Shown: positions 23,107 through 33,124, counted from the first letter of the stretch. The stretch: DNA of 64,000 nucleotides from Microcaldota archaeon (GCA_021797495.1 JAJZZO010000011.1:1-64000), one strand, 5' to 3'. Notes: generated by a model not told the origin, from the sequence alone. Numbers and translations: made by a program.

Positions 23107-24525
23107 ATGGCTGGAATGAAACTTAAGTCTGGTTCGTTAGGCTTCTGGGGTTTGGTTTTTTACGCTGTTAGCGTTATATTTCCCGCAGGTGCTTTTGCAG
23201 TAACAGGAGTTACTGCAATGACATATGCTGGCACAACAGCGCCGCTGGCATTCCTCATAGGAGGTGCTACGCTTTTCTTAGCCATAATAGCGGTATACAT
23301 ATTCAGCTCCAAAGTCTCCAATGCCGGAGGTTACTACAAATATGTGGAATCCAGCGTTAAAAACAAATATCTCTCAAAAAGCATGGGAATGTACCAGCTT
23401 TTTTGGGTAATAGGGGACATGATAGCCGCAAGCATAATAGTTGGGTGGTTCCTCTGGACCGGCTTGGTAACCCTTACTGGATATTCACTGCCATTATTCG
23501 CAGTGCTGCTCATAGCGTTCATAACCCCTATAATATACCTTGCCGTAGGTTTCTTCTCAATAAAAGTAAGCCAGAAGCTCGCCCTTATATTCGGAATAAT
23601 ACAGATAGCTTTCTTCTTAATTCTCGCCGTAGCACTGATAATAAAAGCGCCGTATAACGGGGTGCAGTACTTCAACATAGGTAATTCGCTCAACGGGCTT
23701 TATGGGTTCTTCTTAGCGATGGTTGTCGGTGCGTTCCTGGCCTATGGCGGCTACGGTTCTATAGTATCTTTCGGTGAAGAGGCAAAATTGCCCAAACGCA
23801 CGTTGAAAAAGGCCATAGTAACCGCATTGCTTATCATGGTCGCATTCGACACTTTTGTAGTGTATGCTCTTGAGGCCAGTGCTGGACCGAACCTTTCAAC
23901 CGCCCTGCAGTTCTTCGCACCGGGATTATACCTCACTAAGGCGTATTTCGGAATAGCTCTAACGCTCATAGCCTTTGCTATAGTGGAAATAGCCCAGCTC
24001 ATGTCTCCAGTATTGTTCGGCAACAGCGCTGCCAGGACAATATTTGCTTTATCAAGAGATGGCATGCTACCCAAGATACTCACAAAAGTACATCCTAAGT
24101 ACGGAAGTCCATATATGTCAGTCATAGCGGTTTTTGCGGTTGTCGTAATCGGAGTTATAGTTACCATGGTCCCATTAGTATATGCTTATGGCGAATCAAA
24201 CGGGCTGTTCGATTCGTTTGTAATATGGGGTACTGCGATAACAGTATTCACCTTAATATACCATATAGCAGTTAGTGAATCGCTACCGATAATGATGCAC
24301 AGGCTAAAGCGCCTCAATGCTGTAAGCCACATAATAGCACCTACAGCAGGGTCAATAATAATGGCCGTAGCCATATACTTTTCCCTGCAGGGACTTACCG
24401 GACCGCTGGAAGCTGTGCTCGTTATGATACCTGCGTGGATAATCATATCGTTGGTTGTGGTTTATGTTAGGAGAAACAAGATCAAGATGGATCCCCTGAT
24501 AACGAAATCACACCCGACAAATTGA
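23107..24525 (+). CDS. APC-family amino acid permease (472 aa)
   Basis: Twelve membrane segments are evident. The first contains FYAVSVIFPAGAFAVTGV, matching the APC helix-1 G-containing unwound region, and KVSNAGGYYKYVE (about 65) is the typical loop after helix 2. FGEEAKLPKRTLKKAI (about 220) is the conserved cytoplasmic loop of the family. It imports an amino acid or related compound by ion coupling. TTTATAAATA (23043-23052) is the promoter. It begins a four-gene plus-strand run with an aminotransferase nine bases downstream. Confidence 0.88.
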   Translation: MAGMKLKSGSLGFWGLVFYAVSVIFPAGAFAVTGVTAMTYAGTTAPLAFLIGGATLFLAIIAVYIFSSKVSNAGGYYKYVESSVKNKYLSKSMGMYQLFWVIGDMIAASIIVGWFLWTGLVTLTGYSLPLFAVLLIAFITPIIYLAVGFFSIKVSQKLALIFGIIQIAFFLILAVALIIKAPYNGVQYFNIGNSLNGLYGFFLAMVVGAFLAYGGYGSIVSFGEEAKLPKRTLKKAIVTALLIMVAFDTFVVYALEASAGPNLSTALQFFAPGLYLTKAYFGIALTLIAFAIVEIAQLMSPVLFGNSAARTIFALSRDGMLPKILTKVHPKYGSPYMSVIAVFAVVVIGVIVTMVPLVYAYGESNGLFDSFVIWGTAITVFTLIYHIAVSESLPIMMHRLKRLNAVSHIIAPTAGSIIMAVAIYFSLQGLTGPLEAVLVMIPAWIIISLVVVYVRRNKIKMDPLITKSHPTN

Positions 24526-24534
24526 GGCAATTGA

Positions 24535-25668
24535 ATGGTAGTGCCGGAGTTTAGGGGTTTCCCCTTCACGGTCAGTGGTACTGACCGCTTCTATGTTCTT
24601 GCCGGAAAGAAAAGGTATTTGGACTTCTCCGGGTCCGCCATGACTACAGGTTATGATTTCCTGAGCAAGAGCGACCTCGTATCTCCGGTAAGCACACTAG
24701 TTTTCAAAAGCGTATGGAACGAAAGGCTCACGCGCAAGCTCAGGTACATATCAAAAATGGAAAACGTAGTTTATTGCACTTCCGGAACCGAGGCGTGCGA
24801 AACTATGCTTTCAAGATACGCCACACCAATATTTGCATTGGAAAACGCATACCATGGAAAAGGGTATCTCACATACAGGGCTTCAAACGGCGTAGGGATA
24901 GACCCTAAAAATTGCATAATACACCTAAAGGTTCCCCGCAACATCACCGAGGAAAAAAGCGCGGCGTCGTATAACGACGACATTGTAAGGAAGGCTTCGA
25001 AGCATTTCGATATAAACGGTTCTACGCTTATAATGGAATTGGTGCAGTCCGATGGCGGAGTCAATGCATTGTCAGATGCATTTATAAAAAGCCTTGTCTC
25101 GATAAGCACCGAACATTCAATGCACCTTGCGGTTGACGAGGTCTATACCGGCATGGGACGAAGCGGAGAGCTTTTGCTTTCCAAGAAAAGGCACATGAAA
25201 CCAGAAATGGTTTGCATAGGCAAGGGCATGGCTGCGGGACTGCCGCTTTCCGCAGTTATGTATGATGGCGATTGGAACATCTCGTATAATGGCGCTTTCG
25301 GCATGCAATCCGGGAATATGCTATGCTCAAGGCTTGCGTTGAAAACGATTGCCGGGCTTAACAATAAAAGGTTGGCTTTCGTAAGGAACAGTGGAAAGGC
25401 CATAATAAAACGGCTTTCAGCCATAAATAACGAAAAAATACTTTCGGTAAGGGGGATAGGATTCATGATCGGGGTCGAACTTTCGGAAAACAAAAAACCC
25501 CTTACGGAATACGCATATAAAGTAAGGTCGGAGCTTTTAAGATCTGGAGTGGTGTGCTCATTGGTCGGTGCAAGCAATAACACGTTAAAGATAACCCCTC
25601 CGCCATACATAGATGCTGGTACCCTGGAAAAGGGCATAGGCAAAATAGCAGAAGTTTTAGGTGAGTAA
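24535..25668 (+). CDS. Class III pyridoxal-phosphate aminotransferase (377 aa)
   Basis: Visible: VYCTSGTEACETML (about 80, phosphate-binding loop), NAYHGKG (about 104), LAVDEVYTGMGRSGEL (about 198, with the ring-pairing Asp), CIGKGMAAGLPLSAVMYDG (about 229, Schiff-base Lys in GKGMAAGLPL), and a C-terminal TLKITPPPYI. This is the order found in GABA/ornithine/acetylornithine aminotransferases. The exact substrate is unclear; the permease and dipeptide epimerase neighbours suggest amino acid or peptide breakdown. The next gene starts one base past its stop. Confidence 0.88.
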   Translation: MVVPEFRGFPFTVSGTDRFYVLAGKKRYLDFSGSAMTTGYDFLSKSDLVSPVSTLVFKSVWNERLTRKLRYISKMENVVYCTSGTEACETMLSRYATPIFALENAYHGKGYLTYRASNGVGIDPKNCIIHLKVPRNITEEKSAASYNDDIVRKASKHFDINGSTLIMELVQSDGGVNALSDAFIKSLVSISTEHSMHLAVDEVYTGMGRSGELLLSKKRHMKPEMVCIGKGMAAGLPLSAVMYDGDWNISYNGAFGMQSGNMLCSRLALKTIAGLNNKRLAFVRNSGKAIIKRLSAINNEKILSVRGIGFMIGVELSENKKPLTEYAYKVRSELLRSGVVCSLVGASNNTLKITPPPYIDAGTLEKGIGKIAEVLGE

Positions 25669-25669
25669 G

Positions 25670-26776
25670 ATGGAGTCAAGGCAAAGCGAAATAAAATCCG
25701 AATTTACCATCGGGGATGTTAAAATAAAAAAAGCGTATGTATATAAGGTAAATGCCAAAATGACTGAGCCTTTTTCCATATCCTTAGGCACGCAGTATGA
25801 TTTTGAGGGTGTTTTTGTCCAGCTTGTGGGCGAATCTGAAAACGGTTATGGGGAATGCAGCACAATACCGGAGATAACCGGAGAGTTCCCGAACGCGGCG
25901 CATGATACCGCAGTCATGTTGTTGTCAGCAATGAAGGGCAAGCGTTATGAAAGCATTGAGGATTTCTCCGAACATGTTAGCGGGATGATATATGGCAGTA
26001 GCGCAGTTAAGAATGCCATTGAAATGGCCGCGCATGATCTTTACGCAAAAAGCAACGGCGTGCATGTATCAAAACTTCTCGGAGGATCTGTAGAACCCAG
26101 AGAGACCAGCGTAACCATAACTCTCGGAAGCGTAAACGACGCAGTAAAGGCGCTAGGAGCCATACAGAAGACCAAAGCTAAGGATATAAAGATGAAGGTA
26201 GGAATTAGCGCTGAACTTGACATAAAAAGGATACGAGCGGTTTCCGAAAAGTTGAAAGGAGAAAGGTTTTATGTTGATGCAAACCAGGGGTACTCGCTTC
26301 AAGATGCCATAAGAGTAGGGAGAGCACTGAACGATGTCGGAGCCGCATTTTTCGAACAGCCTATGGACAGGCATGATCTGTCAAAAATGGCTTACCTCAG
26401 GAAAGAATCAGGAATTCCGATAATGCTTGACGAGAGCATTTCAAGTCCAAGGGACGTTATAGAAGCCATACTTCACGATTCGGCAGATTACGTCAACGTC
26501 AAACTTACCAAAAGTGGCGGCGTTAGGCAGGCAATGAAAACCCTGTTCACCGCACAGGCTTATGGCATAAAGGCAATGGTCGGCTGTATGATAGAAAGCA
26601 AGCTGGGCATAGCCGCAAGCCTTGCCGTTGCGCTTTCAGCAAAAAACGTAATTTTTTACGACCTTGACGGATTTCAGTTCCTCAAGGAACAACCTTTCGG
26701 CTCTGGAGTGGAATACAGCAATGGCATGAATTCATTGGCAAAAGGAACAGGATTCGCATGCAAAAGGCTTTTCTAA
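25670..26776 (+). CDS. Dipeptide epimerase, enolase superfamily (368 aa)
   Basis: The MLE-subgroup fold is complete: KDIKMKVG (KxK base pair, about 173), YVDANQGYS (Asp ligand, about 204), FFEQPMDRH (Glu, about 229), IMLDESIS (about 255), VKLTKSGG (second KxK base, about 280) and CMIESK (about 302). YDLDGF (about 328) is the DxD motif used by dipeptide epimerases to hold the substrate amino group. The enzyme changes the chirality of the second residue of a dipeptide such as L-Ala-D/L-Glu. AGGTGA five bases before ATG 25670 fixes the start. Confidence 0.85.
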   Translation: MESRQSEIKSEFTIGDVKIKKAYVYKVNAKMTEPFSISLGTQYDFEGVFVQLVGESENGYGECSTIPEITGEFPNAAHDTAVMLLSAMKGKRYESIEDFSEHVSGMIYGSSAVKNAIEMAAHDLYAKSNGVHVSKLLGGSVEPRETSVTITLGSVNDAVKALGAIQKTKAKDIKMKVGISAELDIKRIRAVSEKLKGERFYVDANQGYSLQDAIRVGRALNDVGAAFFEQPMDRHDLSKMAYLRKESGIPIMLDESISSPRDVIEAILHDSADYVNVKLTKSGGVRQAMKTLFTAQAYGIKAMVGCMIESKLGIAASLAVALSAKNVIFYDLDGFQFLKEQPFGSGVEYSNGMNSLAKGTGFACKRLF

Positions 26777-26865
26777 ATTTTTTCCGTTGTGCCTGATAAC
26801 AGCATACAAAAGCATTTTAGCTTTGACGTCACGAGAATATGCGTTTTAAAGGGTTAGGTGCCCCT

Positions 26866-27873
26866 ATGAATAAACGCATAATAGCAGTGGACAAAGCGGT
26901 AAAGAGCTTCAGGACCTATGAAAACAAGAAGGGTTTCATGAGCTCCTTGAGGAGGAAATCCTACATGAAAAAGGCACTAAAAGGAGTAAGCTTTAGCATA
27001 AGCGAATCCGAGATCGTTGCGTTGCTGGGACGCAACGGAAGCGGCAAATCAACAATGATAAAACTCATGAGCGGCATATTATACCCTGATTCCGGCAGCA
27101 TTTCCGTACTCGGAATGGACCCGTGGAAAGAGCGAACAGATCTTGCTTGGAACATAGGTGTCATATTCGGGTCTACGCACCCGCAGCTATTCTGGGACCT
27201 CCCTCCGATAGACACTTTCATATACGTAAAGGAGATCTACAACATAAGCGATGAGGATTATAATTCGCGCTTAAGCTATCTCAAAAAGATACTCGACATA
27301 GAAAAGGTTTACAAAAGGCAGACAAGGCAGCTTTCGCTTGGCGAAAGGATGAAATGCGAATTCACCGCCTCGATGTTGCACATGCCGAAGGTGGTTTTCA
27401 TGGACGAGCCAACAGTAGGGGTAGACCTGCCCTCAAGAATGGCAATAAGCAGGGCGGTATTAGACCTAAGGGAAAAGTTCGGGACCACGTTCGTCCTTAC
27501 CACGCACGTTGTAGACGATGTTGCAATAGCCGACAGGATAATACTGCTGGACCACGGCCGCAAGCTTTTTGACGGCTCGCAGGAAACGCTCAAGAAAAGG
27601 TTCGGAAAGTACGCGATATTGGAACTCTACTTCAATCCCGAGAGCAAGCCAGACATAAGCAAGTATGAGATATTGGGCAAGGTCTTTTCGAAGAAAGACG
27701 GATATATCGGATTGAAAGTAAAGCCCGAGATAACAAAGGAAAAGAGTTTTACTGCAATATTCGATGACAAGGACATATTGGACTACAGGCTTTCTGAGCC
27801 TGGACTAAGCAGCATACTGGAAAGCACGTACAAGCGCATCGACAAAAACGGCAAGGGCAGTAAAGGCGATTGA
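26866..27873 (+). CDS. ABC transporter ATP-binding protein, ABC-2 (DrrA/NatA) type (335 aa)
   Basis: Walker A is LLGRNGSGKST (about 53), the signature is LSLGERMKCE (about 150), Walker B is VVFMDEPTVGVD (about 170) and the switch His is in LTTHVVDDV (about 206). The C-terminal 90 residues form the extra domain found in DrrA-type exporters. TAGGTG five bases before ATG 26866 supports that start. The matching permease gene directly downstream has decayed (27875-27979), so the ATPase may serve another permease or be on its way out. Confidence 0.88.
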   Translation: MNKRIIAVDKAVKSFRTYENKKGFMSSLRRKSYMKKALKGVSFSISESEIVALLGRNGSGKSTMIKLMSGILYPDSGSISVLGMDPWKERTDLAWNIGVIFGSTHPQLFWDLPPIDTFIYVKEIYNISDEDYNSRLSYLKKILDIEKVYKRQTRQLSLGERMKCEFTASMLHMPKVVFMDEPTVGVDLPSRMAISRAVLDLREKFGTTFVLTTHVVDDVAIADRIILLDHGRKLFDGSQETLKKRFGKYAILELYFNPESKPDISKYEILGKVFSKKDGYIGLKVKPEITKEKSFTAIFDDKDILDYRLSEPGLSSILESTYKRIDKNGKGSKGD

Positions 27874-27874
27874 C

Positions 27875-27979
27875 GTGAACAAATACCTTTCCGTGTTCAA
27901 GATTTTCTCCAAGAATTGCCAGGGGTTGATGAGTTGTGCGCATTTAGTAAAAATAAGCGCGTATTATAATTTTTTATAG
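27875..27979 (+). pseudogene. Truncated ABC-2 permease start
   Basis: One base after the ATPase stop, a GTG frame reads MNKYLSVFKIFSKN and stops after 34 codons. The first 14 residues are typical for the N-terminus of ABC-2 permeases encoded behind DrrA-type ATPases; the rest has no membrane segments. A deletion probably removed the permease. 27980-28054 holds no gene. Confidence 0.45.
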
Positions 27980-28054
27980 CATATGAATATGTTAGATATA
28001 TATAGCTTACTGTTTGTCTAAACGCCGGTTTGATGACGTTCACATGCGTGCGAT

Positions 28055-29227
28055 TCATATATTTGGGGTTGCTAGGCTCGCCGTGTTTGACCTTGCCTTC
28101 TTTGAAAGCAGCAAGGGCATTATCAGCGAAAGTATTATCGTGCCCACCAATACCACAGTATAAAGCTGGTTGTTTATTATCCCTCCCTGCAGCGCAATGG
28201 TGGCTATTATTATCCCTACGGCACCCCTGCTACCCAAGATCCCTATGGACTCCCTGCTGCTTATTCTCGAAAGCCTGTTCTTGGCGACGAGGTAGTTGAG
28301 TATGCCTCCAACCAAGGCGCTTATGAGAACCATGCTCAAAAGAAGCTCGGAAAAACCAAGCGACGGAACGGCAAAATCAAGTCCGGCAATGCTGAAAAAT
28401 ACAGGTATGAAAAAGCTGTCGTTGAGCCTTCTGAACGTGTTTTCCAGCATGCGTGTTGCATGCGCACCTACCGTAGTCTTATGTATGAGCATGCCGGCAA
28501 AAAGGGCGCCAAGCACATAAGTAATCCCTATCAGCTGTAGTATCGCAGCTATAACCAAGCTTAATATTATGACTATCGCGAAAATAACGGCCTCCTCTTT
28601 CTCTTTCAGCATGCGTTCGAAAAAGCCGCGGACTTTTACATCGTGGTAGCGCAGGGTTCTGTCTATGTAGAGCAGTACGGCAAGAAATACTATTATGCTT
28701 ATTACGACCCCTGCAAGATGCGATATCTGCAGCGCCGCCGCCAATACGACAAAAGCGAGTATGTCTGCCATGATTACGCCGCTCAGTATGCGCTTTCCGT
28801 CCTCGAGGTTTATCATCGAATACCTGTATACGAGAACCGAAATTATCGATATGGACGGCACGCCTATCGCAACTGCTGTTATCACGCCGGAGGCAAGCCC
28901 TAGGTGGAATACAAATATGGCTATGAGGACCATTAGTATTACTGGCATCGCAAAAGACGACGCGGTGAATGTCATTGCGCTTTTGAGGTGGTTTGTCAAT
29001 ACCTCGGTGGTTATCTGCAGGCCTATGAAAAGCAGTATGAAGAATATTGCCACTTCGGCGATGCCGGACAGCACGGTTGATGGTGATACTATGTTGAATA
29101 CCGCAGGGCTTAGCAGCACTCCGGCTATTATTTGCCCTACTATTTCAGTTATGCCGAGCCTCTCGAACAGCTTTCCCAGTATGGTCGAAAACGAGAGAAG
29201 CAACAGCAATGCGATGAGGATTTCCAC
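28055..29227 (-). CDS. Cation:proton antiporter, CPA2/KefB-like (390 aa)
   Basis: About 12 membrane helices. The N-terminus ALLLLLSFSTILGKLFERLG and TEIVGQIIAGVLLSP (about 27-41), FFILLFIGLQI (about 62) and the region SGVIMADILAFVVL (about 148-161) match the Na/H exchanger domain, with the ion-binding Asp in ADILAF. No C-terminal nucleotide-binding (TrkA) domain follows, so it is the short form. Exchanges Na+ or K+ for H+. TTTAAATA at about 29245-29252 is the likely promoter, giving a near-leaderless transcript; LonB diverges. Confidence 0.85.
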   Translation of the reverse strand: MEILIALLLLLSFSTILGKLFERLGITEIVGQIIAGVLLSPAVFNIVSPSTVLSGIAEVAIFFILLFIGLQITTEVLTNHLKSAMTFTASSFAMPVILMVLIAIFVFHLGLASGVITAVAIGVPSISIISVLVYRYSMINLEDGKRILSGVIMADILAFVVLAAALQISHLAGVVISIIVFLAVLLYIDRTLRYHDVKVRGFFERMLKEKEEAVIFAIVIILSLVIAAILQLIGITYVLGALFAGMLIHKTTVGAHATRMLENTFRRLNDSFFIPVFFSIAGLDFAVPSLGFSELLLSMVLISALVGGILNYLVAKNRLSRISSRESIGILGSRGAVGIIIATIALQGGIINNQLYTVVLVGTIILSLIMPLLLSKKARSNTASLATPNI

Positions 29228-29344
29228 AGAGAATTTCTAGTAATGAACTTATTTAAACGATGTGTATTAGATGCAGCGCATGCATCGCAATAGCAGCATC
29301 GCAAACAATAATATAGTTTAATAGTAAACCGAAATGCAAAAGTG

Positions 29345-29351
29345 TTATAAA
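29345..29351 (+). promoter_or_regulatory. TATA box of lonB
   Basis: TTATAAA ends 20 bases before ATG 29371 and predicts a transcript starting at or very near the start codon. Confidence 0.55.
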
Positions 29352-29370
29352 GCTTTATTGGATAATTCAT

Positions 29371-31326
29371 ATGCTTTCTACAGGGCATAATATGAGCGAA
29401 AAGGAGATAAAAACAACAAAAGACATAGAGGTTCCTGAAAAGTTGATCGACCAAGTGATAGGCCAAAAGGAGGCCATCGCGATAATAAAAAAAGCGGCAA
29501 AACAGCGCAGGAACGTTCTTTTGATAGGTGAACCTGGGACCGGAAAGACAATGCTAGCCCAGGCAATGGCTGAGTTGCTCCCTGTAACAGACCTTGAAGA
29601 CATATTAGTGTATAGGAATGTCAATGACGAAAATGTCCCGATAATAAAAACGGTAAAGACATATGCCAACCAGGAGGATAGGAAAAAACACCTGGACGGG
29701 CAGGGAAGGCAGATAGTGCAGAAGGAAAGGGCCAATGCAAGGATGGCTCTCAGCAAAAGCACCTCGCTCGTAACCCCGATAGTATTCATATTGGTAATAG
29801 CGCTCCTTGCGCTTTCCCTAAGCGGGCTGATTAAAGGATTTGAGATAATAGTGCTTGCAGCACTCATACTCGGCATAATGATATTCGGCTCAATACTATT
29901 GTTCATGAGCGGCCTCACGAGGCGTGTTGGCATGCCAGGAATGGGCGATGGCAACGAACCGAAGCTTATAGTCGATAATACTGGAATGGACCATGCTCCC
30001 TTTATGGACGCCACGGGCTCGAAGTCCGGGGCTCTTTTTGGCGACGTGAGGCACGATCCCCTTCAGACGGGAGGTCTTGGAACCCCTGCACATTTGAGGG
30101 TGGAAAGCGGCGGCGTGCACAAGGCAAACAAGGGCGTGCTTTTTATCGACGAGATATCAAGCCTCGATCCAAAATCGCAGCAGGAATTGCTGACTGCGAT
30201 GCAGGAGAAAAAGTACCCGATAACCGGACAGAGCGAGATGAGCTCAGGCGCATTAGTAAAAACAGAGCCGGTTCCATGCGACTTTATCCTTGTAGCTGCC
30301 GGAAACCTTCAGGACATACAGCGCATGCATCCTGCATTGAGGTCAAGGATAAGGGGCTACGGTTACGAGGTCTTTATGGAATCTACGATGCCTGACACGC
30401 CGCAGAACAGGAAACAGCTTATGCAGTTTGTAGCCCAGGAGATTAAGAAAGACGGCAAGATACCGCCATTCGGAACCGATGCCATCGAAGCGGTGATAGA
30501 AGAAGCAAGAAGAAGAGCAGGCAGGAAAGGCATGCTCTCGCTCATACTAAGGGATTTAGGAGGCTTGATAAGGGCAGCCGGAGACATAGCCGTAGAGCAT
30601 GGCAAAGATGTAGTCACGGCAAAGGATGTAGACGATGCAAAGGTGCTCGCCATGCCCATCGAGGCGCAGGTGATTTCACAACAGATAAACTATAGGAAGG
30701 ATTACCAAGTGTTTACCAACAAGGGCTACGCAGTTGGCAAGGTGAACGGCTTGGCTGTCGTAGGTGCATCGATAATGACTGCAGGGATTATTGTACCTAT
30801 TGTAGCAGAGGTTACTCCTGCGAGCTCAAGGAGCGAAGGCAGATTCATACCTACGGGCAAGCTTGGAAAGATAGCCAGCGAGGCTGTGAAGAACGTCAGC
30901 GCGATAATAAAGAAGCATATGGGGAAGGACGTGGCCAACTACGACATGCACGTGCAGTTCCTGCAGACTTACGAAGGCATAGAGGGCGACAGCGCAAGCA
31001 TATCTGTTGCAGTAAGCATAATATCTGCCATGGAATCGCTGCCTGTGGACCAGAGCATAGCCATGACGGGCTCGCTTTCGGTAAGGGGTGCCGTGCTTCC
31101 CGTAGGCGGCGTCACCAGTAAGGTGGAGGCAGCCATAAGTGTAGGAATGAGAGCGGTAATAATACCTTATTCTAACAAAGACGACATTTACATAAACAGG
31201 GAGCGCATACGCAAGATAAAGATAATACCCGTAAAGAGCTTCGCCGAAGTTCTGAAATACGCTTTGAGGAAGAGCAAAAGGCGCGACGGGATAATAAACG
31301 AGCTCCAGAAATACGAAAAGCTTTGA
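29371..31326 (+). CDS. lonB: Archaeal Lon protease, membrane-anchored LonB (651 aa)
   Basis: AAA domain with Walker [15 protein letters not shown] (about 54), interrupted by the two-helix membrane insert typical of LonB (about 128-180), then Walker [13 protein letters not shown] (about 254). The C-terminal protease domain holds the Ser-Lys dyad: [12 protein letters not shown] (Ser about 537) and [14 protein letters not shown] (Lys about 580). It degrades abnormal proteins with ATP at the inner face of the membrane. No N-terminal substrate domain, as expected for LonB. ATG 29371 is placed by the TATA box; an ATG at 29392 is possible. top6A follows 13 bases on. Confidence 0.93.
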   Translation: MLSTGHNMSEKEIKTTKDIEVPEKLIDQVIGQKEAIAIIKKAAKQRRNVLLIGEPGTGKTMLAQAMAELLPVTDLEDILVYRNVNDENVPIIKTVKTYANQEDRKKHLDGQGRQIVQKERANARMALSKSTSLVTPIVFILVIALLALSLSGLIKGFEIIVLAALILGIMIFGSILLFMSGLTRRVGMPGMGDGNEPKLIVDNTGMDHAPFMDATGSKSGALFGDVRHDPLQTGGLGTPAHLRVESGGVHKANKGVLFIDEISSLDPKSQQELLTAMQEKKYPITGQSEMSSGALVKTEPVPCDFILVAAGNLQDIQRMHPALRSRIRGYGYEVFMESTMPDTPQNRKQLMQFVAQEIKKDGKIPPFGTDAIEAVIEEARRRAGRKGMLSLILRDLGGLIRAAGDIAVEHGKDVVTAKDVDDAKVLAMPIEAQVISQQINYRKDYQVFTNKGYAVGKVNGLAVVGASIMTAGIIVPIVAEVTPASSRSEGRFIPTGKLGKIASEAVKNVSAIIKKHMGKDVANYDMHVQFLQTYEGIEGDSASISVAVSIISAMESLPVDQSIAMTGSLSVRGAVLPVGGVTSKVEAAISVGMRAVIIPYSNKDDIYINRERIRKIKIIPVKSFAEVLKYALRKSKRRDGIINELQKYEKL

Positions 31327-31339
31327 ACATGTGATCATA

Positions 31340-32470
31340 ATGCCCAAGAAAGGAGCACAAACAGGGGATTCGAAAGAGGAGGAAGAGCCTGCAAAGAGGC
31401 TCGAACGGTTCGGATCCAAGATATTGGGCGATGTCGAGAGGAAGCAGAACCCGTCGTTCAGCGTTACGACCAGGACCAGGTCCAACATAATGTACGATGA
31501 GAAAGAGGGGTTCCTCAAGCTCGGCGCCTCTTCGGAGGAACACAATTTCATAAACATCGCGCAGTCCAAGAGGTTCATGCAGACGGTAGCCATAGCCGCA
31601 AAGTGCCACGATTTCGTGAAACAGAACCTGCACACGACCATAAGGGGACTGTTTTACCAGCTCAAATATTCGCTCGGTGAGGACATCGACGAGAACATAT
31701 TCAACGAGCAGAGCGAATCGAATCCCCTCATAGAGGACTTGGAAGTCGCACTGGATATGAAAAGGGAAAACCTCAACCTTAACGCAAACAGGAAAGGCGT
31801 CCTTACGGGAAATATGAGGGTTCTGGACAGTTTCGGAAACGAGAAGACCGAGATAGATACCAGCAAAATGGGAAGAAGCGGATGGGCAATCCCTAGCGAC
31901 GTAGACAACGACATAGAGTTCGTTGACGTCAAGGCCAAATATGTCCTTGTGGTGGAGAAGGACGCCCTGTGGCAAAGGCTTAACGAAGACGGTTTTTGGA
32001 AAAAGGAAAACGCGATACTGATAAGCCCGCAGGGCCAAGCAGCAAGAGGGACAAGGAGGATAATAAGGAAGCTTGCGGATATGGGGCTCCCGGTTTACGT
32101 TTTCAACGACGGCGATGCGTGGGGCTGGTACATATACTGGACCATAAAAACCGGAAGCATGAACCTCGCTTATATAGGGAGGGACATAGCCACGCCTGAA
32201 GCCAGATTCATAGGAGTCACTATGTCTGATTTAGAAAGGTACGAATTCCTCAAGAGCATGACAATGCGGGCCACTGAAGTTGACCTTAAAAGGGCTCAGG
32301 AGATGCTTAATTACCCCTGGATAAACCAGCACAAGGAATGGGTCTCGGAGCTCAAGGAGGTCCTTAAAACAAAGAAGAAGCTGGAACAGGACACGTTACA
32401 GGGGCCAAGGCTCACTTTTGTGGACGACTACATAAGGGAAAAAATAAAGAACAAGGAGTTCATGCCGTAA
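31340..32470 (+). CDS. top6A: DNA topoisomerase VI subunit A (376 aa)
   Basis: Spo11/Top6A fold: the active-site Tyr is in TIRGLFYQLKYS (about 92), and the Toprim metal site is in KYVLVVEKDALWQRL (about 197-211) and VYVFNDGDAWGWYIYW (about 252-267). It cuts both strands to allow strand passage, together with ATPase subunit B, to relax supercoils and unlink chromosomes. Subunit B usually neighbours it but is not in this window. GTGAT four bases before ATG 31340 favours this start over GTG 31331. Probably cotranscribed with lonB. Confidence 0.93.
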   Translation: MPKKGAQTGDSKEEEEPAKRLERFGSKILGDVERKQNPSFSVTTRTRSNIMYDEKEGFLKLGASSEEHNFINIAQSKRFMQTVAIAAKCHDFVKQNLHTTIRGLFYQLKYSLGEDIDENIFNEQSESNPLIEDLEVALDMKRENLNLNANRKGVLTGNMRVLDSFGNEKTEIDTSKMGRSGWAIPSDVDNDIEFVDVKAKYVLVVEKDALWQRLNEDGFWKKENAILISPQGQAARGTRRIIRKLADMGLPVYVFNDGDAWGWYIYWTIKTGSMNLAYIGRDIATPEARFIGVTMSDLERYEFLKSMTMRATEVDLKRAQEMLNYPWINQHKEWVSELKEVLKTKKKLEQDTLQGPRLTFVDDYIREKIKNKEFMP

Positions 32471-32473
32471 TCA

Positions 32474-33124
32474 TCAACTGCTTGCCCATGCGGCGTAGAG
32501 CTCTTCTTTTATATACGGCGCAGTGTACTCGTTTAACATAAGGTTCTGCATGAGAAGCTTTATCTGCGAGTAGTGCGTGTTTGACATCTTATCGGGATTT
32601 TTCCTGGCATAGCGTATCCCGTCGAGCATGCCCGAACCCATGGCATTTAGCAAGGCTTCGTCCTCGCTGAATGAGGCTTCTTTCATCATATCCTCAAACA
32701 CCACAGCTTTTTTGAATGAATCTGCTCCCTTCTCCGAAATCAATGTGTCGATGGCATAGCTTACCAGTTTGTAAAAATCGTTTTTTGATTTCGATATCCT
32801 CTGATCCGAAACCAATGTCCCTAGAGGAGTATTATAGGTTGTGTCTTCTTCCCATTCTCTCGGGCCTAAGTAGGATATGTTTTCACGCCTGTCTAGCAGT
32901 TCTTCCAATTCCGAACCTATGCCGCGTTTTTCGAAACGCCTGAGCATGCTTGCTGAAAGTTCAAGCTCGCTTAGCAATGACCCCATAGATTTGGCAAGCT
33001 CGCTGTATCCTTTGTCTTCCGCCACTTTTATCATGAAAGCCAGAGTGCTGTAGTTGCTCTCTTCAAGCTTCTTCTCGTTGTTTTTATCCTTATTAACCTT
33101 ATCTATTATTTTGTCATTGCCCAC
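32474..33124 (-). CDS. Hypothetical helical protein (216 aa)
   Basis: No family recognised. After a lysine-rich start, the protein is almost all alpha-helical (for example SELAKSMGSLLSELELSASM and YKLVSYAIDTLIS), without membrane segments or enzyme motifs. A GTG start with AAGGTGC seven bases upstream is used; a TATA-like AGTATAAATA lies at about 33165-33174. It converges on top6A with three bases between the stops. Confidence 0.6.
   Translation of the reverse strand: MGNDKIIDKVNKDKNNEKKLEESNYSTLAFMIKVAEDKGYSELAKSMGSLLSELELSASMLRRFEKRGIGSELEELLDRRENISYLGPREWEEDTTYNTPLGTLVSDQRISKSKNDFYKLVSYAIDTLISEKGADSFKKAVVFEDMMKEASFSEDEALLNAMGSGMLDGIRYARKNPDKMSNTHYSQIKLLMQNLMLNEYTAPYIKEELYAAWASS

Noticed and set aside
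31172-32038. Long minus-strand frame opposite top6A
   Set aside because: It is the antisense image of well-supported codons of top6A and lonB.
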